DNA of 64,000 nucleotides from Hyphomicrobium sp. GTDB taxonomy: Bacteria; Pseudomonadota; Alphaproteobacteria; Rhizobiales; Hyphomicrobiaceae. Of the stretch, positions 42,853-52,638 are shown in pieces. The position numbers and the translations under genes were made by a program. Numbering within the stretch: the first letter of the stretch is position 1; each line of letters starts with the position of its first letter. Location of the stretch: positions 217,716 through 281,715 of the forward strand of contig NZ_JAIELN010000012.1 in the NCBI RefSeq assembly GCF_019753045.1, written 5' to 3'. The notes under the pieces were generated by a model. It was not told the DNA's origin, ran no database searches, and was given only the letters and a program-made list of their open reading frames with translations.

Positions 42853-42972
42853 GCAAAGACGATATTTCCTTGGCCCGGCTGACCGGCCCCGCGCTTTTGC
42901 TCACGGATGCGCCGTGTTGCCGCTGCATCTATCCCCGTGACCCCGTGGGATCACCCCAAATATTTTACAAAA

Positions 42973-43040
42973 CGAACACCTGTTCGCCTTGACCTCTCCG
43001 CAATCGTTCGACAAACAGAACGCTCGTTCGTTTTTGTTCG
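42973..43040 (+). promoter_or_regulatory. Putative TetR operator cluster
   Basis: Palindromes CGAACA-cc-TGTTCG (42973-42986) and GAACG-ct-CGTTC (43018-43029), four GTTCG half-sites, just upstream of the tetR start. Confidence 0.6.
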
Positions 43041-43067
43041 AAGCTCCCCGCACGGACTATCGCCGCG

Positions 43068-43709
43068 ATGCCGAAGCTCAAACCAGACACACAGCGCGCC
43101 AGACGAGAGCACATTCTCGACGCTGCGCTCACCTGCTTTGCTCGTGGCGGATTTCACGCCACCGCGATGCAGACGATCTGCCGGGAAGCGGGCGTCAGCC
43201 CGGGTGCGCTCTATGTTTATTTCGACAGCAAGGAAGCGCTGATTGCGGGCCTCTGCGAGCGCGACCGCGCAGAATTTGCCGAACGCTTCGCTTCGCTCGC
43301 CACGGCACCGGACTTCCTCGAGGCGCTCAACGCAATCGGTCAGCACTACTTCATTGATGAGGGCGCCGAGAAGCAGCGGTTCGTCATCGAGATGGGTATC
43401 GAGGCGACGCGCAATCCGCGCATCGCCGAAATCTTCCTGAGCGTCGACAAATTTTGTTCCGACAGCTTCGAAGCGCTGTTTTGCCGTCTCCAAGAAGAGG
43501 GGCGCATCGCGCCACGGACTGACGTCCAGACACTGGTCAAGGTTTTCAATGTCATCGGCGACGGCATGTTCTGGCGTCGAGCCATCCATCCGACGGCAGA
43601 CATGCGCGCCGTCCTCCCAGTCATGATCGACCTCATCGGCACATTGCTCAATCCAGTAGAGCCGAAGACTTCCAATTCGAACGTTTCCGCACGCGAGGCG
43701 CGCCGATGA
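43068..43709 (+). CDS. TetR/AcrR family transcriptional regulator
   Basis: RAREHILDAALTCFARGGFHATAMQTICREAGVSPGALYVYFDSKEALIAGL. Confidence 0.95.
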   Translation: MPKLKPDTQRARREHILDAALTCFARGGFHATAMQTICREAGVSPGALYVYFDSKEALIAGLCERDRAEFAERFASLATAPDFLEALNAIGQHYFIDEGAEKQRFVIEMGIEATRNPRIAEIFLSVDKFCSDSFEALFCRLQEEGRIAPRTDVQTLVKVFNVIGDGMFWRRAIHPTADMRAVLPVMIDLIGTLLNPVEPKTSNSNVSAREARR

Positions 43710-44920
43710 ATATGAGAAAGTTTTTCTTCGGCCTTCTCGCGGCAAGCGCCGTGGCTGGTGGGGGCTACGTCTACCTCGAGAAAAAACACGCAGCCGCTGT
43801 GCAAGCTGAAAGGCTCGAAGCGGCGAAGTCGGTCGCGGCCCCGACAATCACCGTCTCGAAGGTCGGCATCGATAATTTCGTCGAGACAGCCGCAGTTTCC
43901 GGGTCTCTCGTGCCGCGTGAAGAGATCCTTGTCTCGCCCGAAGTCGAAGGTCTCAGAGTTCTCGAGCTTCTTGCGGACGAGGGCGACAAGGTCAAAAAGG
44001 GTCAGGTTCTCGCCCGCCTCGTCGCGGAGCAGCTCGATGCGCAGCTTGCGCAAAACGACGCCAATCTTGCGCGGTCGGATGCTGCGATCGCGCAGGCCGA
44101 GAGCCAAATCGTGCAATTCGAAGCGCAGTCGAAAGAGGCCGCCGCGCAGTTCGACCGTGCGGTACCGTTGAAGCAGTCCGGCTATCTTTCGGGCGCCACC
44201 TACGATCAGCGCGAGAGTGCTGCGCACACGACAGCGGCGCAGCTTATTGCGGCGCGCGATGGGTTGACCGCGGCAAAAGCCGAAAAAGCCCAAGTCGAGG
44301 CCCAGCGCCGCGAACTGATGTGGCGGCGGAACAATACCGAAGTGACCGCGCCTGCGGACGGCGTCATCAGCCGGCGCGTTGCGCGCATCGGTGCGATGGC
44401 TTCGACCGCCGGCGAGCCGATGTTTCGCATCATCCAGAACAGCGAGATCGAACTCAATGCCGAGATCGTCGAGACCGAGTTGAAGAAAGTCAAAGTCGGG
44501 CAAAAGGCCATCGTGACGGTGCCGCAGACGGGCGACTTTGAAGGAAATGTTCGCCTCGTCTCGCCCGAAGTCGACAAGGCTACCCGGCTCGGCCGGGTCA
44601 AGATTTTCCTGGGCGACAACCCCGTGCTCCGGATCGGGTCATACGCGCGCGGACGAATAGAAACAGCGCGGAGCCGCGGCCTCGCCGTGCCTTCTTCGGC
44701 AGTGACATTCGATCAGGGTCTCACATCCGTTCAGGTCGTCAAGGACGATAGGGTTCAAAAGCACTCCGTCACGATGGGCCTGATCGCGGGCGATCTCGTC
44801 GAGATCAAAAAGGGCGTCAACGAAGGCGATCTGGTCGTGACGCGAGCAGGGACATTCCTGCGCGACGGTGACGTCGTACGCCCGGTCATTCCCGAGCCGC
44901 GGTTGAGCGAGGCGAAGTAA
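43706..44920 (+). CDS. RND efflux periplasmic adaptor (membrane fusion) subunit
   Basis: VSGSLVPREEILVSPEVEGLRVLELLADEGDKVKKGQVLARL; VTAPADGVISRRVARIGAMAS. Confidence 0.95.
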   Translation: MNMRKFFFGLLAASAVAGGGYVYLEKKHAAAVQAERLEAAKSVAAPTITVSKVGIDNFVETAAVSGSLVPREEILVSPEVEGLRVLELLADEGDKVKKGQVLARLVAEQLDAQLAQNDANLARSDAAIAQAESQIVQFEAQSKEAAAQFDRAVPLKQSGYLSGATYDQRESAAHTTAAQLIAARDGLTAAKAEKAQVEAQRRELMWRRNNTEVTAPADGVISRRVARIGAMASTAGEPMFRIIQNSEIELNAEIVETELKKVKVGQKAIVTVPQTGDFEGNVRLVSPEVDKATRLGRVKIFLGDNPVLRIGSYARGRIETARSRGLAVPSSAVTFDQGLTSVQVVKDDRVQKHSVTMGLIAGDLVEIKKGVNEGDLVVTRAGTFLRDGDVVRPVIPEPRLSEAK

Positions 44921-47900
44921 TGCGCATCAACATCTCAGCCTGGTCGATCCGCCGGCCCGTCCCCGCTATTGTGCTCTTCGCGGTCTTGATGCTGCTCGGC
45001 GTTCTGAGCTTCAAGTCGCTGCCCGTGACGCGCTTTCCGAACATCGACGTGCCGATCGTCTCAGTGAAGGTCATACAGTCGGGTGCCGCACCTGCGGAAC
45101 TCGAAACGCAGGTGACGAAAGTCATCGAAGACTCGGTGGCGAACATCACGGGTGTCAAACACATCACGTCGACGTTGACCGACGGCCTGTCGGCGACTGT
45201 CCTGGAATTCCGCCTCGAAACGAATAGCGACCGGGCTTTGAACGACGTCAAAGACGCGATTGCGAAAATTCGAGCCGATCTGCCGCGCACCATCAACGAG
45301 CCCGTCATCGAGCGCATCGACGTCGAAGGACAAGCGATCCTGTCGTTTGCGGCGACGTCGCCCGGCATGACGCTCCAAGAGCTTTCGTGGCACGTCGACG
45401 ATGTCATAAAGCGGAAGCTGCAAGCAACGAAGGGCGTGGGCCGCGTCGAGCGCTACGGCGGCGTCGACAGAGAAATCCGCGTCAATCTCGACCCTGACAA
45501 GCTTCTTGCCTATGGCATAACGGCAGCGCAGGTGAATGCCCAGGTCCGCTCGACGAACGTCGATCTCGGATCGGGCCGCGGGGAAATCGGCAGCCAGGAA
45601 CAGGCGATCCGCACGCTTGCCGGAGCGCGCGAAGTCGAAGCCTTCGCCGACGCAAAAATCATTCTAGCTGGCGGCCGCGAGGTTCGTCTCCGCGATCTCG
45701 GCCGTGTCATCGACGACGCCAGCGAGCAGCGATCGTTTGGCCGCCTGAATGGCCAACCCGTCGTTTCGTTCTCGATCTTCCGCACGAAGGGAACGAGCGA
45801 GCTTTCGGTTTCGGATGCCGTCAACGCTTCACTGAAAGCACTCGAAGCAGAGTATCCCGACGTCAAGCTAACGAAGATCGACGATGCGGTCGCGTATACG
45901 CGCGGCAACTATATCGCGGCGATGGAAACGCTGATCGAGGGCGCCGTGCTGGCGGTTCTCGTCGTGCTGGTCTTTTTACGCAATTGGCGGGCGACGGCCA
46001 TTGCAGCCGTTGCGCTACCGCTTGCCGCGATCCCGACGTTCTGGGCGATGAGCTCGCTTGGCTTTTCGCTAAACCTCGTCAGCCTGCTCGGCATCACGCT
46101 CGCAACCGGCATTCTCGTCGACGACGCGATCGTCGAGATCGAGAATATCGTGCGCCACATGCACATGGGCAAATCCCCTTATCGTGCGGCGCTCGAAGCC
46201 GCAGATGAAATCGGTCTGGCCGTCATCGCCATCACGCTGACGATCGTCGCGATTTTCGCGCCCGTGTCGTTCATGGGCGGTATCGCCGGACAATACTTCA
46301 AACAGTTCGGCATGACCGTCGCGGTCGCGGTTCTCATTTCGCTATTGGTCGCGCGCCTCATCACGCCAATGATGGCCGCCTATTTCTTGCGGCCCATTCC
46401 TGAGAAGCCGCATGTGGACGGCGCGATCATGCGCACCTACACGCGCTTTCTTTCGGCAACGCTTCGTTGGCGCTATCTGACGCTCTTATCGGGCGTCGCG
46501 CTGTTCTCCGCATCGATCTACGCGACGACGCTGCTTCCCACCGGGTTTTTGCCCGATGAAGATACGTCTCGCGTCGTCGTTTCTGTTGAACTTCCACCGG
46601 GGACGCAACTGAACGAAACGCGAGACAAAACCGACCAGCTCGTCAAATCGCTCCGGACGATTCCGGAAGTCGAGAAAGTGTTCGTGCTTGGGGGCACGAG
46701 CCCGACCGGTCAGCTTGAAGTTCGCCGCGCAGCGCTTTTCGTGGAGCTTGTTCCGAAGACACAGCGCAAGCTCACCCAGAAACAGCTCAAGGCCATCATC
46801 GCCGCGAAGATTTCCGACGTTCCCGATACGCGCGCCTGGTACGTCAACGAGCGTGGCGAGCGAGAGTTGTCGTTCTCGATGCTGTCGCGCAGCGGCGAAG
46901 ATCTCAATCTTGCAATCGGCAAGGTGGAGACGGCATTGCGCAGCGTTCCGGGCTTCCGCAACGTTGCCGCGTCCGGCTCGACCGAACGGCCGGAGATCCG
47001 GATCGTTCCGCGCCTCGACGAAGCCGCTCGCCTTGGCGTCGCGCCTGATCAGATTGCGGAGGCCATTCGCGTCGCGACGATCGGGGACGCTGGTTTCAAC
47101 CTCGCAAAGTTTACGGTTGGCGACCGGCAAATCCCCATCCGCGTACAGCTTGAAGAAAGCACGCGGACTGATCTCAAGCAGATCGAGCAATTGCGCCTGA
47201 CCAACGCGGCCGGCAAAGCGATCCCGTTGACGGCGGTTGCGACCGTCGAATTCGGACGTGGACCGGCCTCCGTCGAGCGCTTCGACCGGTTGCGGCGCGC
47301 CGTCGTAGGTGTCGATCTCGATCGCGGCGTCGCCCTGAGCACGGCCCGCGAAAAGTTTCTCGCTGTCGTCAATGACCTGAAGCTGCCCGCATCGGTGACG
47401 CTGCAGCCATCGGGCGATGCCGAGGTTCAGGACGAAGTCGCCGACGGTTTCATCTCGGCAATGGGAACGGGTATTCTGATCGTGCTCGGGCTGCTGCTCC
47501 TGCTGTTCGGCAGCGTCTTCCAGCCGATCACTATCTTGCTGTCGCTGCCGCTGTCGTTCGGCGGGGTGGCGTTGGGTTTGCTCGTCACCAACAATCCGAT
47601 CAGCATGCCGGTTTATATCGGCCTGTTGATGCTCATGGGCATCGTGACGAAGAATGCGATCATGCTCGTCGACTTCGCAATCGAGGAGATCGCTGCCGGT
47701 GTCGAGCGCAGCGTGGCGATCATCGATGCCGGCCGCAAGCGGGCGCGCCCCATCATCATGACGACACTCGCTATGGCCGCGGGCATGCTTCCCAGCGCGT
47801 TTGCTCTCGGAGACGGCGGCGAATTCCGCGCTCCTATGGCGATTGCTGTCATCGGCGGCCTGTTGGTTTCGACGATGCTGTCGCTGGTGTTCGTGCCATC

Positions 47901-48075
47901 GTTCTTCACCGTGATGGATGATCTCGGCAAGCTGATGCAGCGCATTTTCGGGCGCTTCGTCGGTCCGACGGACGAGCCGGATGACGAAGCCAAGCCGCCG
48001 GCCCATGGCTCGCCGGAGACCACGGGCCATCAGAGCGGGCAGAGCCATCGTCCAATGCCGCTCGCGGCGGAATAA
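44920..48075 (+). CDS. RND efflux permease
   Basis: 1051 aa; SAWSIRRPVPAIVLFAVLMLLGVLSFKSLPVTRFPNIDVPIV; GILVDDAIVEIENI; GIVTKNAIMLVDFAIEE; RARPIIMTTLAMAAGMLPSAF. Confidence 0.97.
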   Translation: MRINISAWSIRRPVPAIVLFAVLMLLGVLSFKSLPVTRFPNIDVPIVSVKVIQSGAAPAELETQVTKVIEDSVANITGVKHITSTLTDGLSATVLEFRLETNSDRALNDVKDAIAKIRADLPRTINEPVIERIDVEGQAILSFAATSPGMTLQELSWHVDDVIKRKLQATKGVGRVERYGGVDREIRVNLDPDKLLAYGITAAQVNAQVRSTNVDLGSGRGEIGSQEQAIRTLAGAREVEAFADAKIILAGGREVRLRDLGRVIDDASEQRSFGRLNGQPVVSFSIFRTKGTSELSVSDAVNASLKALEAEYPDVKLTKIDDAVAYTRGNYIAAMETLIEGAVLAVLVVLVFLRNWRATAIAAVALPLAAIPTFWAMSSLGFSLNLVSLLGITLATGILVDDAIVEIENIVRHMHMGKSPYRAALEAADEIGLAVIAITLTIVAIFAPVSFMGGIAGQYFKQFGMTVAVAVLISLLVARLITPMMAAYFLRPIPEKPHVDGAIMRTYTRFLSATLRWRYLTLLSGVALFSASIYATTLLPTGFLPDEDTSRVVVSVELPPGTQLNETRDKTDQLVKSLRTIPEVEKVFVLGGTSPTGQLEVRRAALFVELVPKTQRKLTQKQLKAIIAAKISDVPDTRAWYVNERGERELSFSMLSRSGEDLNLAIGKVETALRSVPGFRNVAASGSTERPEIRIVPRLDEAARLGVAPDQIAEAIRVATIGDAGFNLAKFTVGDRQIPIRVQLEESTRTDLKQIEQLRLTNAAGKAIPLTAVATVEFGRGPASVERFDRLRRAVVGVDLDRGVALSTAREKFLAVVNDLKLPASVTLQPSGDAEVQDEVADGFISAMGTGILIVLGLLLLLFGSVFQPITILLSLPLSFGGVALGLLVTNNPISMPVYIGLLMLMGIVTKNAIMLVDFAIEEIAAGVERSVAIIDAGRKRARPIIMTTLAMAAGMLPSAFALGDGGEFRAPMAIAVIGGLLVSTMLSLVFVPSFFTVMDDLGKLMQRIFGRFVGPTDEPDDEAKPPAHGSPETTGHQSGQSHRPMPLAAE

Positions 48076-48164
48076 ATTCGAAAGGAAAGGTCCGGCATCG
48101 GATTGTCCATGACGGGGTGCGTGCCTACCTTTCAGCCAGCGGCCGCAACTGAAGGAACCCCGAT

Positions 48165-49331
48165 ATGTTCGACGCCAAATCGTTGCTTGAAAATGTTGTT
48201 CGCGGCGCAGCGCCCGCGGGCCCATCGACATCAACACCAACGCAGCAGCCCAACGGCGGCAGCAGCATTGGAGATATTTTGAATGAAATCCTCCGGAGTG
48301 CCGGAAGCGGAGCTAATCCCCAAGGCGGAACTCAGGCGGCGCCGAGCGGAAGTGGCGGGGTAGGCGATATCCTGAACCAGATCAGCAGGAGCCTTTCGCA
48401 GGGGCAGGCTCATTCGCCCGGAGCAGGAGCAGCGCCCGCTCAAAGCGGCCCTCCAACGGGAGATGCTGGCGATCTTGGAAGCATCCTCAGCCAGATCAGG
48501 GAGAAGCTTGGCCAAGCAGGCGGCTCGGTGTCAGCGAGCGGCGGTATCGGCGATATTCTGGGCCGGGTTCTCGCGCAGGCCACGCAAGGCGTCAAAGAGG
48601 GTTCAGCGCGGATCGGGCAGGAAACCGGCGCAACCGATGCTCTTGGGCGGCTAACCTCCGACCCGCAAACGGGTCAGCTGATCGGTAAGCTCAAAGACCT
48701 CATTCAAAACAATCCATATGCGTCCAGCGCGGCGGCCGGTGGCCTCGGCGGTCTTTTGCTTGGAACACGCACCGGCCGGTCGGTTGCGGCAAGTTCAGCG
48801 AAGCTTGGCGCTCTCGCGATGCTCGGCGGCTTGGCCTACAAAGCGCTTCAGAACTACGAGGCGGGAAAGCCGCTGCTTACTGGCGATGACTCGGCAGACA
48901 AAACCGGCGCTCCACAGGCCGCCATGTCACCCGAACCGCCTCCGGCGGGATCGGGTTTCGAGCCTGCTGCGATGACGAATGATGCTGCGATCCACTATCT
49001 TCAGGCGATGATCGCAGCCGCCTTTGCCGATGGGCGCATAGATCCCAGCGAGAAAGAGAGGATCATGGGCGGGATCAAGCAGGCAGGTCTCGACAGCGAG
49101 GCCGAAGAGTTCCTGGCGCGCGAACTCAATGATCCGCCAACAATCGAAGAGCTGGCGCAATCCGTCCGCACACCTCAGGAAGCCATCCAGCTTTACATTG
49201 CGGCTCGCATTGCCGTTGCCGACAATTCTACTGCCGAAGAGCGGTTTTTGGCGTCACTCGCGAGCGCGCTCAGGCTCGATCCGAAGCTGACCGCGCAGAT
49301 CGATGCCACGGCGCGGCAGACGGCCGCTTAA
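48165..49331 (+). CDS. DUF533 / TerB-like tellurite-resistance-family protein with N-terminal GDIL repeats
   Basis: C-terminal AIHYLQAMIAAAFADGRIDPSEKERIMGGIKQAGLDSEAEEFLARELNDPPTIEELAQSV; N-terminal Gly/Ser/Ala-rich repeats. Confidence 0.85.
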   Translation: MFDAKSLLENVVRGAAPAGPSTSTPTQQPNGGSSIGDILNEILRSAGSGANPQGGTQAAPSGSGGVGDILNQISRSLSQGQAHSPGAGAAPAQSGPPTGDAGDLGSILSQIREKLGQAGGSVSASGGIGDILGRVLAQATQGVKEGSARIGQETGATDALGRLTSDPQTGQLIGKLKDLIQNNPYASSAAAGGLGGLLLGTRTGRSVAASSAKLGALAMLGGLAYKALQNYEAGKPLLTGDDSADKTGAPQAAMSPEPPPAGSGFEPAAMTNDAAIHYLQAMIAAAFADGRIDPSEKERIMGGIKQAGLDSEAEEFLARELNDPPTIEELAQSVRTPQEAIQLYIAARIAVADNSTAEERFLASLASALRLDPKLTAQIDATARQTAA

Positions 49332-49364
49332 CGTCTGCTTGCTCAGTCGAACGGTTTGACAAAG

Positions 49365-49399
49365 AAAAAGGGCGCCCGAGAAACGCGGACGCCCTTTTT
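49365..49399. terminator. Bidirectional rho-independent terminator between convergent operons
   Basis: AAAAAGGGCGCCCG-agaaacg... CGGACGCCCTTTTT (one mismatch) between CDS ending 49331 (+) and 49418 (-). Confidence 0.85.
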
Positions 49400-49417
49400 G
49401 CTATCAGGCTAAAGTGT

Positions 49418-50524
49418 TCAGTTGGCTTTCGCCGTGGCGGCCGATGCATTGGCCGCTTGATTGTCGAGCTTGAAGAACGTGTCGACGCGCATACCGGTGA
49501 AGAGCGGCGGATGATCGTCAAGGGAGACCATCACTTCGACGACTTCAACATCGTTCGGGCGGCGGGGGCCGCGGGTCGCGATCCGCGGAGCGGCCAACGA
49601 CTGCGAGATCGACGTAACGGTGCCTTCGAACGTCTTGTCCGGGAAGGCGTCGGCCTTCACGACGACGCGCTGGCCGACATGAACTCTTGCAGCATCGCGC
49701 TCTTCGACTTCGGCGCGAAGGCGGAGGCTCGACATGTCGCCAAAGACAACGACGGCGCTCTCCGGCGAGGGCACGGCCGTTTCACCGACGCGTCCCAAAA
49801 CATTCAGAACGGTGCCGTCGGCCGGGGCGCGGATGCGGGTGCGCTCGAGGGCGAGTTCGGCAGAGGTCAGATCGGAACGGGCAAGAGCCAGCGACGATTC
49901 CAGACGCTGCTGCAGCGGCATGTTTGCCTGAGCATTGACCTGCGTGAGCTTCGCCTTCGCAGCCGTCAATGCGTCTTGTTTGGCAACCAGATCCTTGCGA
50001 GCCTTGTCGACTGCTTCGGCATTGCCCTTATCGGTTTTCGAGGCGCGGAATGCTGCATCGAAAGCCTCATGGGCGGCGAAAACGCCACGCTGCGCTTTAG
50101 AGACTGCATCCTCGGCGTTGCGGCGATCGAGTGCCGGACCGGTTGCCGCTTCCTCACCGCGTTCACGTTCGCGAACGCTCGCTTCAGCGGAGGCGGCGGC
50201 AATCTTGTTGTAATAGTCTGCGTCCTCGAGACGGATCAGTAGATCGCCGGCTTTTACCTGGTCGTTCGTGTTGGCCAGGACTTCAGCAATCTTGCCGCCG
50301 ACTTCGCTCGCAATGCGGACTTCACCATCCTTCGGCTCGACGCGCGCGGTGGCGGATGCCGCCCATTGCGCAGCCGGAGCTGTGGTGTCGGCATGTGCCG
50401 TGCCCGCCACGCTGGAGAAAAGCGTTTCGCTTTTCGTCAGCGCATTAAATGCAAAGCCACCTGACAGCGCTATGGCGGCCGCAACCACAATGGCTGAGAC
50501 GGTGGGATCAATCTTCTTAAGCAT
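49418..50524 (-). CDS. HlyD/DevB-like ABC-exporter membrane fusion protein
   Basis: ARVEPKDGEVRIASEVGGKIAEVLANTNDQVKAGDLLIRLEDADYYNKIAAASAE; RIRAPADGTVLNVLGRVGE. Confidence 0.92.
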   Translation of the reverse strand: MLKKIDPTVSAIVVAAAIALSGGFAFNALTKSETLFSSVAGTAHADTTAPAAQWAASATARVEPKDGEVRIASEVGGKIAEVLANTNDQVKAGDLLIRLEDADYYNKIAAASAEASVRERERGEEAATGPALDRRNAEDAVSKAQRGVFAAHEAFDAAFRASKTDKGNAEAVDKARKDLVAKQDALTAAKAKLTQVNAQANMPLQQRLESSLALARSDLTSAELALERTRIRAPADGTVLNVLGRVGETAVPSPESAVVVFGDMSSLRLRAEVEERDAARVHVGQRVVVKADAFPDKTFEGTVTSISQSLAAPRIATRGPRRPNDVEVVEVMVSLDDHPPLFTGMRVDTFFKLDNQAANASAATAKAN

Positions 50525-51269
50525 GCAGCTTTCGCCTCTTCGTCAAATCCGTGATTTCGGGGGCATCTATGCCTTCCGGCCGGCGCTCTTCGCCGACGAT
50601 TCTGCCGTCTTCGATGCGTATGACGCGATCGGCGTAACCCAAGGTTCGCGGGTCGTGCGTTACGGCGAGCACGCTGCGATGTTGTTCCTTGGCGATGCGA
50701 GATAGGAGAGCCATCACCGCGTGTCCATTCTCGCTGTCCAGAGCGGCGGTCGGCTCGTCAGCGAGCACGACCGACGGCGAACTTGCGATGGCACGGGCCA
50801 CGGCAACGCGCTGCTGTTCGCCGCCCGAGAGGTTGCGGGGATAGTTGGTCAGCCGATGGCCGAGACCCACCTCACGCAAAACCTCTTCCGAGCGGCTGGT
50901 GGCAGCGAAGCCCTTAATGCCCCTGACGTCGAGCGCGATGCGAACGTTCTCGATGGCGTTCAGCGTCGGGAACAGATTGTAGGACTGGAAGATGAAACCG
51001 AGGTGCTCGCGTCGCACCTTGGCCAGATCTTCGGCGGAGAGACCGTCGATCACCGTATCCGCGATGCGGAGGGATCCCGATGTCGGTTTCATGATGCCGC
51101 CGAGGATCGACAGAAGCGTCGTCTTGCCGGAGCCCGAGGGCCCCATCAGGAGTGTCAGCTCGCCGGGAACCAGCTCCAGCGATACGCCTTTGACGGCGAC
51201 CACCAGGCCGGCACCTGAGCCAAGCTCCTTGACGATATTGTCCGCCTGCATGACGGGAGTCGTTGTCAT
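50517..51269 (-). CDS. ABC transporter ATP-binding protein (DevA/LolD-like)
   Basis: Walker A MGPSGSGKTTLLSILGG; signature LSGGEQQRVAVARAIA; Walker B SVVLADEPTAALDSENG. Confidence 0.95.
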   Translation of the reverse strand: MTTTPVMQADNIVKELGSGAGLVVAVKGVSLELVPGELTLLMGPSGSGKTTLLSILGGIMKPTSGSLRIADTVIDGLSAEDLAKVRREHLGFIFQSYNLFPTLNAIENVRIALDVRGIKGFAATSRSEEVLREVGLGHRLTNYPRNLSGGEQQRVAVARAIASSPSVVLADEPTAALDSENGHAVMALLSRIAKEQHRSVLAVTHDPRTLGYADRVIRIEDGRIVGEERRPEGIDAPEITDLTKRRKLHA

Positions 51270-52396
51270 CGCGCAAACACCGTAGCCGGATCTATCTTCG
51301 TGACCTTGACGATGGCCGAAAGCGCCGAGATCGCGCACATGAAGAGCGTCAGTGCGAAAAGCCAGAATGCCAATCCCGGCGTCATCACCAGCGGCAACGA
51401 CGAATTCCTACTGAGGTAGAGTATTATTAAGGCGATTATCATGCCGAGCACGTAACCCATGATCGCGCTCAACCCGGCCTGAGCCAAGATCACCTTATAG
51501 ATATAGCCTCTCGACGATCCGAGCGCGCGCAGCGTCGCAAATTCGTGAATATGGTCTTTCGTGCTCGAATAAAGCGTCTGCGCGACGATCACCGTGCCGA
51601 CGAGACTGCCGAGGATAGCGCCGCCAATGAGGGCCAAACCCGCACCCGTGCGGAACAGCCACTGCTTCAGGCTGCGGCTTTCGAATTCATCCTTGGTCAA
51701 CACGTCAGCTGAATCGAGGCGCTTCGCGAGATCTTGCTGAACTTCCGTGATGTTCGCTCCCGGGGCAAGCTTCACGAGGAGGAACGTCGACTTGTCGTCA
51801 TCGGCACCGAGCAACTGACGAGCACGGTTAAGCGTCGTGTAAGCATACGGCGATTGGGTGAAGGAGCGGATACCTTCCGTCAGCGCACGGATCTTGACGC
51901 GGCCACCAGCCGCCTGCGCGGTGTCACCGATGCCGTTGACGCCGAGTTCGCTCAAATAGGTGCTATCGACGGCGATGGCGTCAGGCGCTTTGATGTCCTC
52001 GACCGTGCCTTGAATAAGGCCCCACGGAAGGAGGCCCTGATCGTCGGCGTCGGCGCCAACGAGGACCACGCGGGAGGAACCGCCCTCAGGCTTCCGCCAT
52101 TCTGCAAAGGCGACGACGAGAGGCACGACGCTTTCGACGCCGGGCGTCGCCAAGGCTTGATGGCGTTCACGATCGCCCAAAAGGAGCCCGCCGTCCTCGA
52201 AGCTTTTGGCGCCGAAGGTCGTTACGATCAGATCGGCGTTGGAGCGGGCAATGTTGGCCGTGATCATCCGGCTCGACCCGAGGTACAAACCGAGTTGCAC
52301 TGCCACTAGAACGATGGAGAAAAGAATACCGATAAGCGTAACCGCCAAGCGAACGCGATCGTGCAACAAGTTACGAAGCGCGAGAGTAAAAACCAT
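51266..52396 (-). CDS. FtsX/DevC-like ABC transporter permease
   Basis: MVFTLALRNLLHDRVRLAVTLIGILFSIVLVAVQLGLYLG; GTVIVAQTLYSSTKDHIHEFATLRALGSSRGYIYKVI. Confidence 0.93.
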   Translation of the reverse strand: MVFTLALRNLLHDRVRLAVTLIGILFSIVLVAVQLGLYLGSSRMITANIARSNADLIVTTFGAKSFEDGGLLLGDRERHQALATPGVESVVPLVVAFAEWRKPEGGSSRVVLVGADADDQGLLPWGLIQGTVEDIKAPDAIAVDSTYLSELGVNGIGDTAQAAGGRVKIRALTEGIRSFTQSPYAYTTLNRARQLLGADDDKSTFLLVKLAPGANITEVQQDLAKRLDSADVLTKDEFESRSLKQWLFRTGAGLALIGGAILGSLVGTVIVAQTLYSSTKDHIHEFATLRALGSSRGYIYKVILAQAGLSAIMGYVLGMIIALIILYLSRNSSLPLVMTPGLAFWLFALTLFMCAISALSAIVKVTKIDPATVFAR

Positions 52397-52638
52397 GTAT
52401 CTGCCGGATCTCTCAGAATGTTTCTATTGGGCCTTCGGGCCTGCAACAGGCGCGAGCTCCGCATAAATACCGGTGCGCCTCATGCAGGGTCATATAGCTC
52501 TATTGTCTCGTCGCGACCACAGTGAAACGCGAAAACGAGCCGCGTCACGTTCCGCCTCGAACCATGCCGCCGGGGTTAATTCACGGCGGAAAAGGCTTTC
52601 TCCTAAAGCCTTAGCAAGGGTTTAACAAATAAGTTCCA

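Noticed and set aside
46486-48240. 584-aa minus-strand ORF
   Set aside because: Antisense to the RND permease; no domain resemblance.
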